A stretch of DNA of 64,000 nucleotides, taken from Lacrimispora xylanisolvens. Lineage in GTDB: Bacteria > Bacillota > Clostridia > Lachnospirales > Lachnospiraceae. A program made the translations under genes and the position numbers. Below are positions 18,372 through 27,567 of the stretch, piece by piece (the first letter of the stretch is position 1; each line of letters starts with the position of its first letter). Location of the stretch: positions 3,260,501 to 3,324,500 of the forward strand of contig CP070896.1 of assembly GCA_017084465.1 (NCBI GenBank), read 5' to 3'. Below the pieces are notes generated by a model. That model was not told the origin of the DNA. It worked only from the letters and a program-made list of their open reading frames with translations, and did no database searches.

Positions 18372-19433
18372 ATGAATACGAAGCGAATTATATTAAAAGA
18401 CAGAGAGAATCCGGATTCAGAACAGTTAAATGAACCGGCAAAAATATTAAGGGAAGGCGGTCTTGTGGCATTCCCGACGGAAACCGTATATGGACTTGGG
18501 GCCAATGCTTTAAACGAAGAGGCTGCAAAGAAGATCTACGAGGCAAAGGGAAGACCATCGGATAATCCTCTCATTGCCCACATTGCAGATTTTGATGATC
18601 TGCTTCCCCTGGTAGCGGAAGTCCCGGAGGCAGGCAGAAAACTCATGGAAGCATTCTGGCCCGGTCCCCTTACGCTGATTTTCCCCAAAAGCAGTCTGGT
18701 CCCTTATGGAACCACCGGCGGACTTGATACAGTAGCCGTTCGCATGCCAGCAGACCCTGCAGCCAGCGCGCTGATCCGTCTGGCAGGAGTCCCCATAGCA
18801 GCTCCCAGCGCCAATACATCCGGCCGTCCCAGCCCTACCACTGCAGACCATGTATGGCAGGATATGAACGGAAAAATTCAGATGATCGTTGATGGCGGTG
18901 CTGTTGGGATCGGTGTGGAATCCACCATCATTGATGTTTCTGGAGATGAACCCATGATACTAAGACCAGGTGCGGTCACCCAGGAGATGGCATCTGCGGT
19001 TTTAGGGAAAGAGATCTGTCTGGATCCTGCTATTATCTCAGGCCCGTTAAAAGCCGATGTAAAACCAAAGGCGCCGGGAATGAAGTATAAGCATTATGCA
19101 CCTAAAGCAGATCTTACTCTGGTTGAGGGAAATACAGAAGCTGTGGTTTCTGCTATTAATAAAATGACAGAGGAAAAGCTGGAGGCAGGATACCGGGTAG
19201 GTGTGATCTGCACCGATGAGACGTCAGATCTTTATCCGGGAGGTATTATAAGGAGTATTGGCAGCCGTCTGAAAGAGGAGTCTGTCGCCCATAATTTATA
19301 TGCAGTTTTACGGGAATTTGACGATTTGGATGCTGATTATATATTTTCTGAGAGCTTTTCCAGAAGTCATCTGGGACAGGCAATCATGAACCGGCTTACT
19401 AAGGCAGCCGGTTATCACATTATTAAAGTTTGA
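18372..19433 (+). CDS. L-threonylcarbamoyladenylate synthase (Sua5/YwlC/TsaC)
   Basis: Makes threonylcarbamoyl-AMP from threonine, bicarbonate and ATP for the t6A37 modification of ANN-decoding tRNAs. The 353-residue protein has an N-terminal YrdC domain (GGLVAFPTETVYGLGANA, KGRPSDNPLIAHI, APSANTSGRPSPT) and the C-terminal Sua5 domain found in the long form, linked by PGMKYKHYAPKADL. ATG 18372 is preferred because the predicted transcript starts after ATG 18342. It heads a run of closely spaced genes that begins with dCMP deaminase. Confidence 0.92.
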   Translation: MNTKRIILKDRENPDSEQLNEPAKILREGGLVAFPTETVYGLGANALNEEAAKKIYEAKGRPSDNPLIAHIADFDDLLPLVAEVPEAGRKLMEAFWPGPLTLIFPKSSLVPYGTTGGLDTVAVRMPADPAASALIRLAGVPIAAPSANTSGRPSPTTADHVWQDMNGKIQMIVDGGAVGIGVESTIIDVSGDEPMILRPGAVTQEMASAVLGKEICLDPAIISGPLKADVKPKAPGMKYKHYAPKADLTLVEGNTEAVVSAINKMTEEKLEAGYRVGVICTDETSDLYPGGIIRSIGSRLKEESVAHNLYAVLREFDDLDADYIFSESFSRSHLGQAIMNRLTKAAGYHIIKV

Positions 19434-19451
19434 CAGGGAGGAGCAGGAAGC

Positions 19452-19946
19452 ATGACTGGAAAAAGAGAAGATTATATTACCTGGGATGAGTATTTTATGG
19501 GAGTGGCTGTTTTGTCAGGAAAACGATCCAAGGACCCAAGCACTCAGGTTGGAGCCTGTATTGTCAGTCAGGATAATAAAATTTTATCCATGGGTTATAA
19601 CGGATTTCCACTGGGATGTTCTGACGATGAATTTCCATGGGGAAGAGACAATGAGGCAGAGGATCCCTATAATGCCAAATATTTCTATTCCACTCACAGT
19701 GAATTAAATGCTATTCTTAATTACAGGGGAGGAAGTCTGGAAGGTTCGAAGCTTTATGTAACCCTTTTCCCCTGCAATGAGTGTGCAAAGGCAATTATAC
19801 AGTCCGGAATTAAAACAATTGTATATGGTTCGGACAAGTATGCCGGAACACCAGCGGTGAATGCTTCCAAGCGTATGCTTAATGCGGCAGGAGTCCGCTA
19901 TTATCAATATCAGCCATCCGGCAGAAAAATAGAGATCGAGGTTTAA
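19452..19946 (+). CDS. Deoxycytidylate (dCMP) deaminase
   Basis: Zinc enzyme that converts dCMP to dUMP for thymidylate synthesis. The 164-residue protein has the cytidine deaminase zinc motifs HSELNAIL (His ligand and proton-shuttling Glu) and PCNECAKAI (two Cys ligands), plus the usual DPSTQVGACIV near the N-terminus. GGAGGA lies just before the start. It begins 18 nt after tsaC and ends 1 nt before the radical SAM gene, so it is an operon member. A ComEB-like name is also used for this family in Firmicutes. Confidence 0.92.
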   Translation: MTGKREDYITWDEYFMGVAVLSGKRSKDPSTQVGACIVSQDNKILSMGYNGFPLGCSDDEFPWGRDNEAEDPYNAKYFYSTHSELNAILNYRGGSLEGSKLYVTLFPCNECAKAIIQSGIKTIVYGSDKYAGTPAVNASKRMLNAAGVRYYQYQPSGRKIEIEV

Positions 19947-19947
19947 T

Positions 19948-21714
19948 ATGAAGTTTTTACTGGCGGCGCTGAATGCCAAATATATTCATTCCAACCCTGG
20001 AGTTTACAGTTTAAAGGCTTATGCCCAGGCGTGGCTGAAAGAGCCGGAACTAAGAGACGGAAGGTTTGAGATAGAAATTGGGGAATATACCATTAATAAT
20101 CAGATGGATGAAATATTGAGTGATATTTATAGAAGAAAACCGGATGTAGTGGGATTCTCCTGTTACATCTGGAATATTTCCTATATTTTAGAACTGGTAC
20201 GGGACCTTCCGAAAGTTCTCCCTCATGTGGAGATCTGGCTGGGAGGTCCTGAGGTGTCTTACGATGCAGCCCGGATTTTAGAAGAAGAGCCACATGTTTT
20301 TGGTATTATGATGGGTGAAGGAGAAGAAACCTTTAAAAAAGTGGTCAGCTGTTATGTAGATCAGCAGAGAGGAACTCCGGGGTGGGATCAGACAGCCTTT
20401 CAGGAGATAGACGGAACTGCTGTCCGGGATAAAGATGGACGACCGGTTATCAATCCTTTAAAAACCCCGGTTGATCTAAATAAGATTCCATTTCTTTATC
20501 AGGACATGGCCGGATTTGAAAACCGTATTGTTTATTATGAAAGCAGCCGTGGATGCCCGTTTTCCTGCAGCTATTGCCTTTCCTCTGTTGACAAGTCCGT
20601 CCGGTTCCGTGATACGGATCTGGTGTTAAAGGAGCTGGATTTTTTTCTTCAGAGAAAAGTTCCGCAGGTAAAATTTGTAGACAGAACCTTTAACTGCAGC
20701 AGGAATCACTCGTATCGCATCTGGGAGTATTTAATTGAACATGATAACGGGGTGACTAATTTCCATTTTGAAATTTCCGCAGATTTACTGAATGAGGATG
20801 AATTACACCTGATGTCCCGTATGAGACCCGGACTGATCCAGTTGGAGATCGGCGTGCAGAGTACCAATGAATCCACCATTAAGGAAATACACCGGAGTAT
20901 GGATCTGTCTGTATTAAGGAAGAATGTGGAGATCATAAACAGCTATGGAAACATACATCAGCATCTGGATCTGATTGTGGGACTTCCATTTGAAGACTAT
21001 GAAAGCTTCAGATGTTCCTTTAATGAGGTTTATGATATGAAGCCGGAACAGCTTCAGCTGGGATTTTTAAAGGTATTAAAGGGTTCCTATATGGCACAAA
21101 AGGCACAAGATTATGAGATTCATTATAAGGAAAAGCCTCCCTATGAAGTTTTGTCCACCAAATGGCTTGACTATGGTGGGGTTCTTAAGTTAAAGGGACT
21201 GGAAGAGATGCTGGAGGTTTACGGTAACAGCGGTCAGTTTCAAGCTACAATAGAAGAATTCCGTAAAGAATTTCATACTCCTTTTGATATGTTTGAGTCA
21301 TTGGCTGAATATTATGATAAACAGGAATTGTCAAAGCTGAGCCACAGCCGAATGGCCAGGTACGAGATATTAGAGAAGTTTATCAGCCTTCGGGTTCCTG
21401 ATAAACAGTCTTATTACAGGGATCTTCTGGTATATGACTTATATCTGAGAGAAAACTTAAAGAGCCGTCCTGTTTTTTCCACTGATCAGGAACCCTATAA
21501 AGATCAGGTAAAAGCATTTTTTGCCGATGAGGCGGCTCAATATCGTTATTTAAAAGATGGTTATGAAGGATTTGAAGCCAGGCAGCTGATCAAGATGGCT
21601 CATGTGGAGGTATTTCATGATGGAAGAGCGGTTCTTTTGATTATAAAAAAAGGGATGCGCTTACCCATAATGCAGCAGTCCATGAGCTTGGCATATGGAG
21701 GAGATGATGGCTAA
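19948..21714 (+). CDS. B12-binding domain radical SAM protein (DUF4080-type)
   Basis: A 588-residue protein with an N-terminal cobalamin-binding-like domain (about residues 1-150, with VGFSCYIWNISYILELV and WLGGPEVSYDA), a radical SAM core with the cluster motif RGCPFSCSYCLSS near residue 205, and a C-terminal DUF4080-like region. Such proteins cleave SAM at a [4Fe-4S] cluster, often for methylations or rearrangements; the substrate is unknown. ATG follows the deaminase stop by one base, which suggests translational coupling. The gene is intact and overlaps the start of nth. Confidence 0.87.
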   Translation: MKFLLAALNAKYIHSNPGVYSLKAYAQAWLKEPELRDGRFEIEIGEYTINNQMDEILSDIYRRKPDVVGFSCYIWNISYILELVRDLPKVLPHVEIWLGGPEVSYDAARILEEEPHVFGIMMGEGEETFKKVVSCYVDQQRGTPGWDQTAFQEIDGTAVRDKDGRPVINPLKTPVDLNKIPFLYQDMAGFENRIVYYESSRGCPFSCSYCLSSVDKSVRFRDTDLVLKELDFFLQRKVPQVKFVDRTFNCSRNHSYRIWEYLIEHDNGVTNFHFEISADLLNEDELHLMSRMRPGLIQLEIGVQSTNESTIKEIHRSMDLSVLRKNVEIINSYGNIHQHLDLIVGLPFEDYESFRCSFNEVYDMKPEQLQLGFLKVLKGSYMAQKAQDYEIHYKEKPPYEVLSTKWLDYGGVLKLKGLEEMLEVYGNSGQFQATIEEFRKEFHTPFDMFESLAEYYDKQELSKLSHSRMARYEILEKFISLRVPDKQSYYRDLLVYDLYLRENLKSRPVFSTDQEPYKDQVKAFFADEAAQYRYLKDGYEGFEARQLIKMAHVEVFHDGRAVLLIIKKGMRLPIMQQSMSLAYGGDDG

Positions 21715-22390
21715 AAAAGAGACAAAAGCAGAAAAAAGAGCCAGGGTAACCAGGGTTTTAGAGGCTCTTGACCAGGAATACGGAACAGAATATATCTGCT
21801 ATTTAAACCATGAAACACCATGGCAGCTGCTCATTGCAGTTATTTTAAGTGCCCAGTGCACCGATGCCAGAGTCAACATGGTGACTGCAGATTTATTTCA
21901 AAAATACGATTCGCCGGAAAAATTTGCAAATGCCCACTTAAAAGAACTGGAACAGGATATTCACTCCCTGGGATTTTATCACATGAAAGCCAAAAATATT
22001 ATTTCCTGCTGTACAGATCTGGTGGAAAAGTATGGAGGCGAAGTTCCAAAGACCATGGAAGAGCTGACTGGGCTTGCAGGAGTGGGCAGGAAAACCGCCA
22101 ATGTAATACTTGGCAATATTTATAACGAACCAAGTATTGTAGTCGATACCCATGTAAAGCGGATATCCAAAAAACTGGGGTTTGCCAAATCAGATGATCC
22201 GGAAAAAATCGAATATGAATTAATGGAGATACTGCCAAGAGATCACTGGATCCTGTGGAACATCCAGATTATCACGCTGGGAAGATCCATCTGCATTGCG
22301 AGAAGTCCCAAATGCAGAGACTGCTTCCTAAAGGAGCTGTGTCCCAGTGCTGTAACAGGGGAAATTGAGGAGAGGAAGAACAAAACGTGA
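21704..22390 (+). CDS. nth: Endonuclease III
   Basis: Base-excision repair glycosylase/AP lyase for oxidised pyrimidines. The protein has about 228 residues with the helix-hairpin-helix LTGLAGVGRKTANVILGN, catalytic Lys in that hairpin, catalytic Asp in VVDTHVKRIS, and the C-terminal [4Fe-4S] ligands spaced C-x6-C-x2-C-x5-C (CIARSPKCRDCFLKELC). Candidate starts are ATG 21695, 21704 and 21707; GGAGG at 21697-21701 makes 21704 or 21707 likely. It overlaps the radical SAM gene upstream and the exonuclease gene downstream, so translation is probably coupled. Confidence 0.93.
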   Translation: MMAKKETKAEKRARVTRVLEALDQEYGTEYICYLNHETPWQLLIAVILSAQCTDARVNMVTADLFQKYDSPEKFANAHLKELEQDIHSLGFYHMKAKNIISCCTDLVEKYGGEVPKTMEELTGLAGVGRKTANVILGNIYNEPSIVVDTHVKRISKKLGFAKSDDPEKIEYELMEILPRDHWILWNIQIITLGRSICIARSPKCRDCFLKELCPSAVTGEIEERKNKT

Positions 22391-23092
22391 TATCATCTTA
22401 TGTTGCCGTGGATTTAGAAACGACCGGTCTTGACCCAAAGCGGGATAAAATTATTGAAATCGGAGCAGTGCGGGTAACGGATGGAAAAGCAGAAGATATA
22501 TTTGAATGCTTCGTAAATCCTTACCGCAATCTGGAAAAGCATGTGATTTCCCTGACTGGCATTACGGACAGTCAGCTTGAGCCAGCTTCAGGCATCGAAT
22601 CCATAATTGGGCATTTCCTTGATTTCGCAGGTAAACTGCCTATTCTGGGACATCATATCATCTTTGATTACAGTTTTTTAAAACGTGCAGCAGTAAATAA
22701 AGGATTATGTTTTGAACGGCAGGGAATTGATACATTAAAGCTTGCAAGAAAATTTATGCCGGAAGATCAATCAAAAAGTCTTTCAGCAGCCTGTGGTTAT
22801 TTTGGGATAGAAATAAAACAGAGCCATCGTGCCAGATTTGATGCCATTGCAGCTCATGAGCTGTATCAGACAATGAAAGGAGTTCGGTGAAAGGTATCCG
22901 GAAGTCTTTGACTCTGTACCCTTGATTTATAAGGTAAAAAAGGAACAACCGGCGTCAAACCGGCAAAAAGAACACTTGCAGGATTTATTAAAATATCATA
23001 AAATAGCTTTATCTGTGCAATTGGATCATTTATCCAGAAATGAAATATCAAGAATTACGGATAAAATCATCGCACAATATGGAAGAATATAA
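22387..23092 (+). CDS. DnaQ-like 3'-5' exonuclease with C-terminal extension (one frameshift)
   Basis: DEDD exonuclease, about 234 residues. Exo I is VAVDLETTGLD, Exo II lies in GHHIIFDYSFLKR and Exo III is in SHRARFDAIAAHELY, giving the DEDDh set. The uninterrupted frame stops at 22890. Shifting frame near 22880 (one extra G in AAAGGAG) continues into a basic C-terminal region ending SRNEISRITDKIIAQYGRI, which looks like a conserved extension of clostridial relatives of this protein. It could act in repair or as a proofreading subunit; it overlaps nth by 4 nt. Confidence 0.82.
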
Positions 23093-23107
23093 GAGAGGTG
23101 ATACAAA

Positions 23108-23224
23108 ATGATTAATTTTAACAATAAGAACAACAGGAAGTTTATGTCAGTGGTTTTAATCGCAGTTGTAGTTTTACTGATTATAGCAATGGTACTCCCC
23201 ATGATGTTAAGTTTTATGAGATAG
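23108..23224 (+). CDS. Small single-pass membrane protein
   Basis: A 38-residue ORF with a polar, Asn-rich N-terminus (MINFNNKNNRKF) and one hydrophobic segment of about 22 residues. GAGAGGTG stands 8 nt before ATG 23108. It sits between the exonuclease and the VanW-like gene. Its arrangement (basic cytoplasmic end, single helix, short basic tail) is common among small clostridial membrane proteins, but no function is known. Confidence 0.6.
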   Translation: MINFNNKNNRKFMSVVLIAVVVLLIIAMVLPMMLSFMR

Positions 23225-23275
23225 TTTTTATCTGACAAAACGTCAGGCGGAAACAGTAGAGTAAGAGGATTGAAT

Positions 23276-24769
23276 ATGAAAAAGAAAACTTTGTCCATAT
23301 GCCTGGCAGCCTCCATGCTGGCAGTGGGAATCGGATTTTTCTCACCAGCATACGTTATGGCTGATACGCTTCCGGACGGTATCTATGTCGGAGATTATAA
23401 TCTGGGCGGTTTGACAGAGGAAGAAGCCGGGCAGAAGGTTCAGGGCCTGGTTAATGAAATGGAAAATCAGAAAATCACACTGGTTGTGGACGGACAGCCG
23501 GTTGATACGACAGCTAAGGATCTGGGATTTCACTGGAGCAACCCGGAAGCGGTTTCTCAGGCAGCATCCTCCTGGCAGGGGGGGGGGAATTTATTAAAAC
23601 GATATTTAAATAAAAAGGATATCGAACACAATCCAGTCATCATTCCTTTGGAAACTTCTTTGGATGATGGCAGGTTAGCATCATTTGTGGCCGAAAAATG
23701 TGCACCTGCAGTAGCAGAGCCAAAGAATGCCTCCATTGTCCGCCAGAACGGGGCATTTACAGTCACACCTTCTGTGATTGGAAAAACAGTGGATGTGGAA
23801 GCCACAAAACAGGCTCTTAATGCGGCGTTCGCCAATGGTTTAAAAGAGCCGATCACTGTTAATGCAGTTGTTGCCGAAGTAAAGCCGGCGATTACAACTG
23901 AAGATTTATCTACCATTCAGGATGTGCTTGGAACTTTTTCCACCAATTTTTCATCAAGCGGTGCTTCCAGGTCCAAAAACCTGCAGGTTGGTTCCGGAAA
24001 GATAAACGGCCATGTGTTAATGCCTGGAGAGACCTTGTCCGGCTATGACTGCATGCACCCCTTTACGGTTGATAATGGTTATGCGACAGCTGCTGCATAT
24101 GAGAACGGTCAGGTGGTTGACAGTGTGGGAGGCGGTGTATGCCAGATCGCCACTACCATTTATAATGCCGCGCTCAGAGCAGAGTTAGAGATCAGTCAGA
24201 GACAGAATCACTCCATGGTGGTAAGTTATGTAAAGCCGTCGGAGGATGCTGCAATCGCAGGAACCTATAAAGACATTAAATTTACCAATAATTACAGCAC
24301 ACCTATTTATGTGGAAGGCTATACTTCAGGAAAGACTCTTACCTTTACCATATACGGAAAAGAGACCAGACCAGCAAACCGGACCTTTGAGTTTGTTTCA
24401 GAGACACTCAGTGTCACTGATCCGGGGGCTGCAAAAGAGGTTGTGGATCCTGCCATGCCGCCTGGATCCAGAAAGCAGGTTCAGTCTGCCCATACAGGTA
24501 TGAAATCAAGACTCTGGAAGATTGTGTATGTAGATGGTGCAGAACAGAGCAGAGAGATACTTCATACGGATACCTACAATCCTTCCAAGGCGATTATAAA
24601 GGTGGGTCCGGCAGCACCTGCAGTTGCAGAACCATTACCAGTCCATCCTTCTGAAGTTCCTGATATTATTACACAGCCAACTCAGGAAACAACCCAGCAA
24701 CCGGAATCCCAGGCAGTACCTGAATGGGAAGATGCTGTGGATAGTCCCCAGGCAGGACCGGGAGAATAA
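23276..24769 (+). CDS. VanW family protein with G5-like C-terminal domain, exported
   Basis: A 498-residue secreted or surface protein. It has a signal peptide (KKKTLSICLAASMLAVGIGF), a peptidoglycan-binding-4-like N-terminal region (about residues 30-215), the VanW domain (about 235-360, with GGGVCQIATTIYNAALRAELE), a G5-like domain (about 370-440) and a Pro/Glu/Gln-rich tail. VanW proteins occur beside vancomycin and envelope genes, but the biochemical role is unknown. The frame passes intact through a G10 run at 23578-23587. ATG 23276 is chosen over TTG 23270 because of the preceding AGAGGA. Confidence 0.87.
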   Translation: MKKKTLSICLAASMLAVGIGFFSPAYVMADTLPDGIYVGDYNLGGLTEEEAGQKVQGLVNEMENQKITLVVDGQPVDTTAKDLGFHWSNPEAVSQAASSWQGGGNLLKRYLNKKDIEHNPVIIPLETSLDDGRLASFVAEKCAPAVAEPKNASIVRQNGAFTVTPSVIGKTVDVEATKQALNAAFANGLKEPITVNAVVAEVKPAITTEDLSTIQDVLGTFSTNFSSSGASRSKNLQVGSGKINGHVLMPGETLSGYDCMHPFTVDNGYATAAAYENGQVVDSVGGGVCQIATTIYNAALRAELEISQRQNHSMVVSYVKPSEDAAIAGTYKDIKFTNNYSTPIYVEGYTSGKTLTFTIYGKETRPANRTFEFVSETLSVTDPGAAKEVVDPAMPPGSRKQVQSAHTGMKSRLWKIVYVDGAEQSREILHTDTYNPSKAIIKVGPAAPAVAEPLPVHPSEVPDIITQPTQETTQQPESQAVPEWEDAVDSPQAGPGE

Positions 24770-24779
24770 AAAACAGAAC

Positions 24780-25355
24780 ATGAGACGGATTGAAAGAGAA
24801 AACACAGGAACGATAAAGCCGGGGCAGGATCTTGTGGCTGCAGGATATGCAGGATTAGCCGGAACGATAAAAATAGTAAGTGAAAGAGAGGGAGAACTGC
24901 ATCAGTGGTTCTCCTCGCAATATATTGACCAGATTTTATCCGGAAATTTTTTACTACCGGCAAATGATCCGGAGTTTTTTAAGAATCTGGGGGCGACAGA
25001 ATGGGAGCCGGTCCTTGAGGGAGGAATACTGAAAGCTCTCTGGGATTTATCCGGCGCATATATGACGGGAATTTCTTTTGACCTTCATAAAATTCCAGTA
25101 AGGCAGGAAACCATTGAGATCTGTGAACGGTACGACTTAAACCCATACCGCCTTTATTCAGAGGGCTGCTTTGTGCTGGCGGCGGATAACGGAGGAGATC
25201 TGGTATCTGCCTTAAAGGAGCATGGAATGAAAGCTGCAGTCATTGGGAAAGTAACAGACGGAATCAAACGGATCATTGTCCATGAAGACGGAAACGGCTA
25301 TCTTGACCGTCCTTCAGAGGACGAACTATATAAGGTGTTATCCCAAAACAGGTAA
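24780..25355 (+). CDS. AIR synthase-related C-terminal domain protein
   Basis: A 191-residue protein that matches only the C-terminal half of the PurM/ThiL/HypE fold: GGILKALWDLSGAYMTGISFDL, then IPVRQETIEICERYDLNPYRL, and GMKAAVIGKVTDG near the end. The N-terminal ATP-binding half is absent. The open frame extends upstream to 24624, but that part overlaps the VanW gene and ATG 24780 begins a credible protein. It ends 15 nt before the Lrp gene. It may regulate or scaffold another enzyme; its function is not known. Confidence 0.78.
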   Translation: MRRIERENTGTIKPGQDLVAAGYAGLAGTIKIVSEREGELHQWFSSQYIDQILSGNFLLPANDPEFFKNLGATEWEPVLEGGILKALWDLSGAYMTGISFDLHKIPVRQETIEICERYDLNPYRLYSEGCFVLAADNGGDLVSALKEHGMKAAVIGKVTDGIKRIIVHEDGNGYLDRPSEDELYKVLSQNR

Positions 25356-25369
25356 ATCGGAGGTAGGAT

Positions 25370-25850
25370 ATGAGAGAAAAGATATTGGCAATTATTGAAA
25401 AACAGCAGAATTGATTTAAAGGATCTGGCGGTTCTACTTGGAGAAAGTGAGGCAGCCATTGCAAACGAGATTGCTGAAATGGAAAAGGAACATATCATCT
25501 GCGGATATCACACCCTGATTAACTGGGATAATACCAGCGATGAAAAGGTGGTTGCTTTGATTGAGGTTAAGGTAACTCCCCAGAGAGGTATGGGTTTTGA
25601 CAAGATCGCGGAACGTATTTACCAGTACAGTGAGGTAAATGCAGTTTATTTAATGTCAGGAGCCTTTGACTTTACCGTATTTATCGAAGGAAAGACCATG
25701 AGAGCAGTTGCCCAGTTCGTATCTGAGAAACTCTCCCCCATGGAATCCGTGCTCAGCACAGCCACCCATTTTGTTCTGAAAAAATATAAAGATCACGGGA
25801 CGGTTCTTGCGGAAGAGACACAAGATGAAAGGATGTTGATTACGCCGTGA
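25370..25850 (+). CDS. Lrp/AsnC family transcriptional regulator (one frameshift)
   Basis: About 160 residues. The N-terminal helix-turn-helix is recovered by starting at ATG 25370 (MREKILAIIEK) and adding one A to the A5 run at about 25399, which joins it to NSRIDLKDLAVLLGES. The C-terminal RAM/ligand domain is clear (VALIEVKVTPQRGMGFDKIAERI, then VYLMSGAFDFTVFIEG). Such proteins sense amino acids. It overlaps the aminotransferase start by 4 nt and very likely regulates or is coregulated with it. Confidence 0.86.
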
Positions 25851-27016
25851 GAAACCCATTATCAGACCGTATAACAGAGATTCCATCTTCGGGAATCCGT
25901 AAATTTTTTGATATTGTAAGTGAAATGAAGGATGCCATTTCCCTGGGTGTAGGCGAGCCTGATTTTGACACGCCATGGCATATCCGGGAAGAGGGTATTT
26001 ATTCACTGGAAAAAGGACGGACGTTTTACACCTCCAACGCTGGTTTAAAAGAGCTTAAGACGGAGATCTGCAGCTATTTAAGCCGCCGCTTTGAAGTTAC
26101 ATATGATCCTGATCATGAGGTGATGGTAACGGTTGGCGGCAGCGAGGCCATTGATATTGCACTCCGTGCCATGTTAGATCCAGGCGATGAGGTGCTGGTT
26201 CCCCAGCCCAGCTATGTTTCCTATGTACCTTGTACCATTCTGGCCAATGGAGTTCCGGTGATCATTGATCTGGAAGCAAAGGACCAGTTTAAGCTGACAA
26301 AGGAAAAGCTTCTGGAGAAGATCACTCCAAAGACAAAGGTTCTCATTCTCCCGTTTCCAAACAACCCGACTGGGGCTGTTATGGATGCCAGAGAGCTGAA
26401 GGAAATCGCAGACATTGTAATTGAAAAGGATTTATTCGTTATCTCAGATGAGATCTATGCAGAGCTTACTTATGGAGGAGATCATTCCACCATAGCGGCT
26501 TTTCCTGGTATGAAAGACAGAACCGTTTTAATTAATGGCTTTTCCAAATCCTACGCCATGACCGGATGGAGGCTTGGCTATGCCGCTGCTCCCAGAATGA
26601 TATTAGAGCAGATGTTAAAGATCCACCAGTTTGCCATTATGTGCGCGCCTACAACCAGTCAGTATGCAGCAGTTGCTGCGCTGCGTGATGGCGATAAGGA
26701 TGTGGCAGTCATGCGGGAATCCTACGATCAGAGAAGGCGTTATTTAATCCATGCATTTCAGGAGATGGGGCTTGAATGCTTTGAGCCCAACGGTGCCTTC
26801 TATACATTTCCGTGCATTAAACGGTTTGGCATGACCTCCGATGAATTTGCCACCCGGCTTCTGATGGAAGAAAAGGTAGCGGTTGTTCCCGGAACTGCAT
26901 TTGGAGACTGCGGAGAAGGATATCTTCGTATTTCCTATGCGTATTCCTTAAAGAATCTAAAAGAAGCTTTAAGCCGTATGGAACGCTTTATTAAAAGACT
27001 GGATGGAAAGGCGTAA
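25847..27016 (+). CDS. Pyridoxal phosphate-dependent aminotransferase, class I/II
   Basis: A 389-residue fold-type I aminotransferase. The PLP-binding Lys is in SKSYAMTGWRLGYAA; NNPTGAVMD, the Asp in SDEIYAELTY and the C-terminal Arg in LRISYAYS complete the site. The length and the AxxSGIRxFF N-terminus suit the aspartate/aromatic group, but the substrate cannot be fixed. GTG 25847 overlaps the Lrp stop (GTGA), so translation is coupled. It sits with a regulator and trmL, and AspC- or PatA-like activity is plausible. Confidence 0.88.
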   Translation: MRNPLSDRITEIPSSGIRKFFDIVSEMKDAISLGVGEPDFDTPWHIREEGIYSLEKGRTFYTSNAGLKELKTEICSYLSRRFEVTYDPDHEVMVTVGGSEAIDIALRAMLDPGDEVLVPQPSYVSYVPCTILANGVPVIIDLEAKDQFKLTKEKLLEKITPKTKVLILPFPNNPTGAVMDARELKEIADIVIEKDLFVISDEIYAELTYGGDHSTIAAFPGMKDRTVLINGFSKSYAMTGWRLGYAAAPRMILEQMLKIHQFAIMCAPTTSQYAAVAALRDGDKDVAVMRESYDQRRRYLIHAFQEMGLECFEPNGAFYTFPCIKRFGMTSDEFATRLLMEEKVAVVPGTAFGDCGEGYLRISYAYSLKNLKEALSRMERFIKRLDGKA

Positions 27017-27021
27017 TCACT

Positions 27022-27516
27022 ATGAATATTGTACTATTGGAACCGGAGATGCCGGCGAATACAGGGAATATTGGAAGAACCTGTGTGGCTACGGATACCA
27101 GGCTTCATCTGATTCAGCCTTTGGGTTTTAAGCTGAATGATAAACTGATCAAAAGGGCAGGCCTTGATTACTGGGATAAGCTAGATGTTACCGTATACAG
27201 TGACTATCAGGATTTTTTAGACCGGAATCCGGGAGCAAAAATCTATATGGCCACTACCAAGGGACACCATGTTTACTCAGATGTAAAATATGAGCCGGAT
27301 TGCTTCCTCATGTTTGGGAAGGAAAGTGCCGGAATTCCAGAAGAGATTCTTGTGGACAATGAGGACCGCTGTGTGAGAATTCCCATGTGGGGCGATATCC
27401 GTTCCCTGAATTTATCTAATTCTGTTTCTATTGTTCTTTATGAAGCTTTGAGGCAGAATGGATTTGATCGTATGACAATGGAGGGAGAACTTCATCATCT
27501 CCATTGGAAAGAATAA
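27022..27516 (+). CDS. trmL: tRNA (cytidine(34)-2'-O)-methyltransferase
   Basis: SPOUT-class methyltransferase that 2'-O-methylates the wobble base of tRNA-Leu isoacceptors. The 164-residue protein has the family start NIVLLEPEMPANTGNIGRTC, the mid-motif LMFGKESAGIPEEIL and the knot end IPMWGDIRSLNLSNSVSIVLYEA. It starts 5 nt after the aminotransferase and ends in a strong terminator, closing the operon that begins at tsaC. Confidence 0.93.
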   Translation: MNIVLLEPEMPANTGNIGRTCVATDTRLHLIQPLGFKLNDKLIKRAGLDYWDKLDVTVYSDYQDFLDRNPGAKIYMATTKGHHVYSDVKYEPDCFLMFGKESAGIPEEILVDNEDRCVRIPMWGDIRSLNLSNSVSIVLYEALRQNGFDRMTMEGELHHLHWKE

Positions 27517-27517
27517 T

Positions 27518-27557
27518 AAAAATACGTCTTGGCCGTTGGCAAAGACGTATTTTTTTA
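27518..27557 (+). terminator. Rho-independent terminator after trmL
   Basis: AAAATACGTCTT and AAGACGTATTTT flank a 10-nt loop, followed by a T run. A and T tracts on both sides mean it can also stop the converging permease gene. Confidence 0.9.
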
Positions 27558-27567
27558 TGATAAGGAG

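Noticed and set aside
23578..23587. G10 tract in the VanW-like gene as a phase-variation site
   Set aside because: The reading frame passes through it unbroken and no alternate frame is visible, so there is no evidence for switching.
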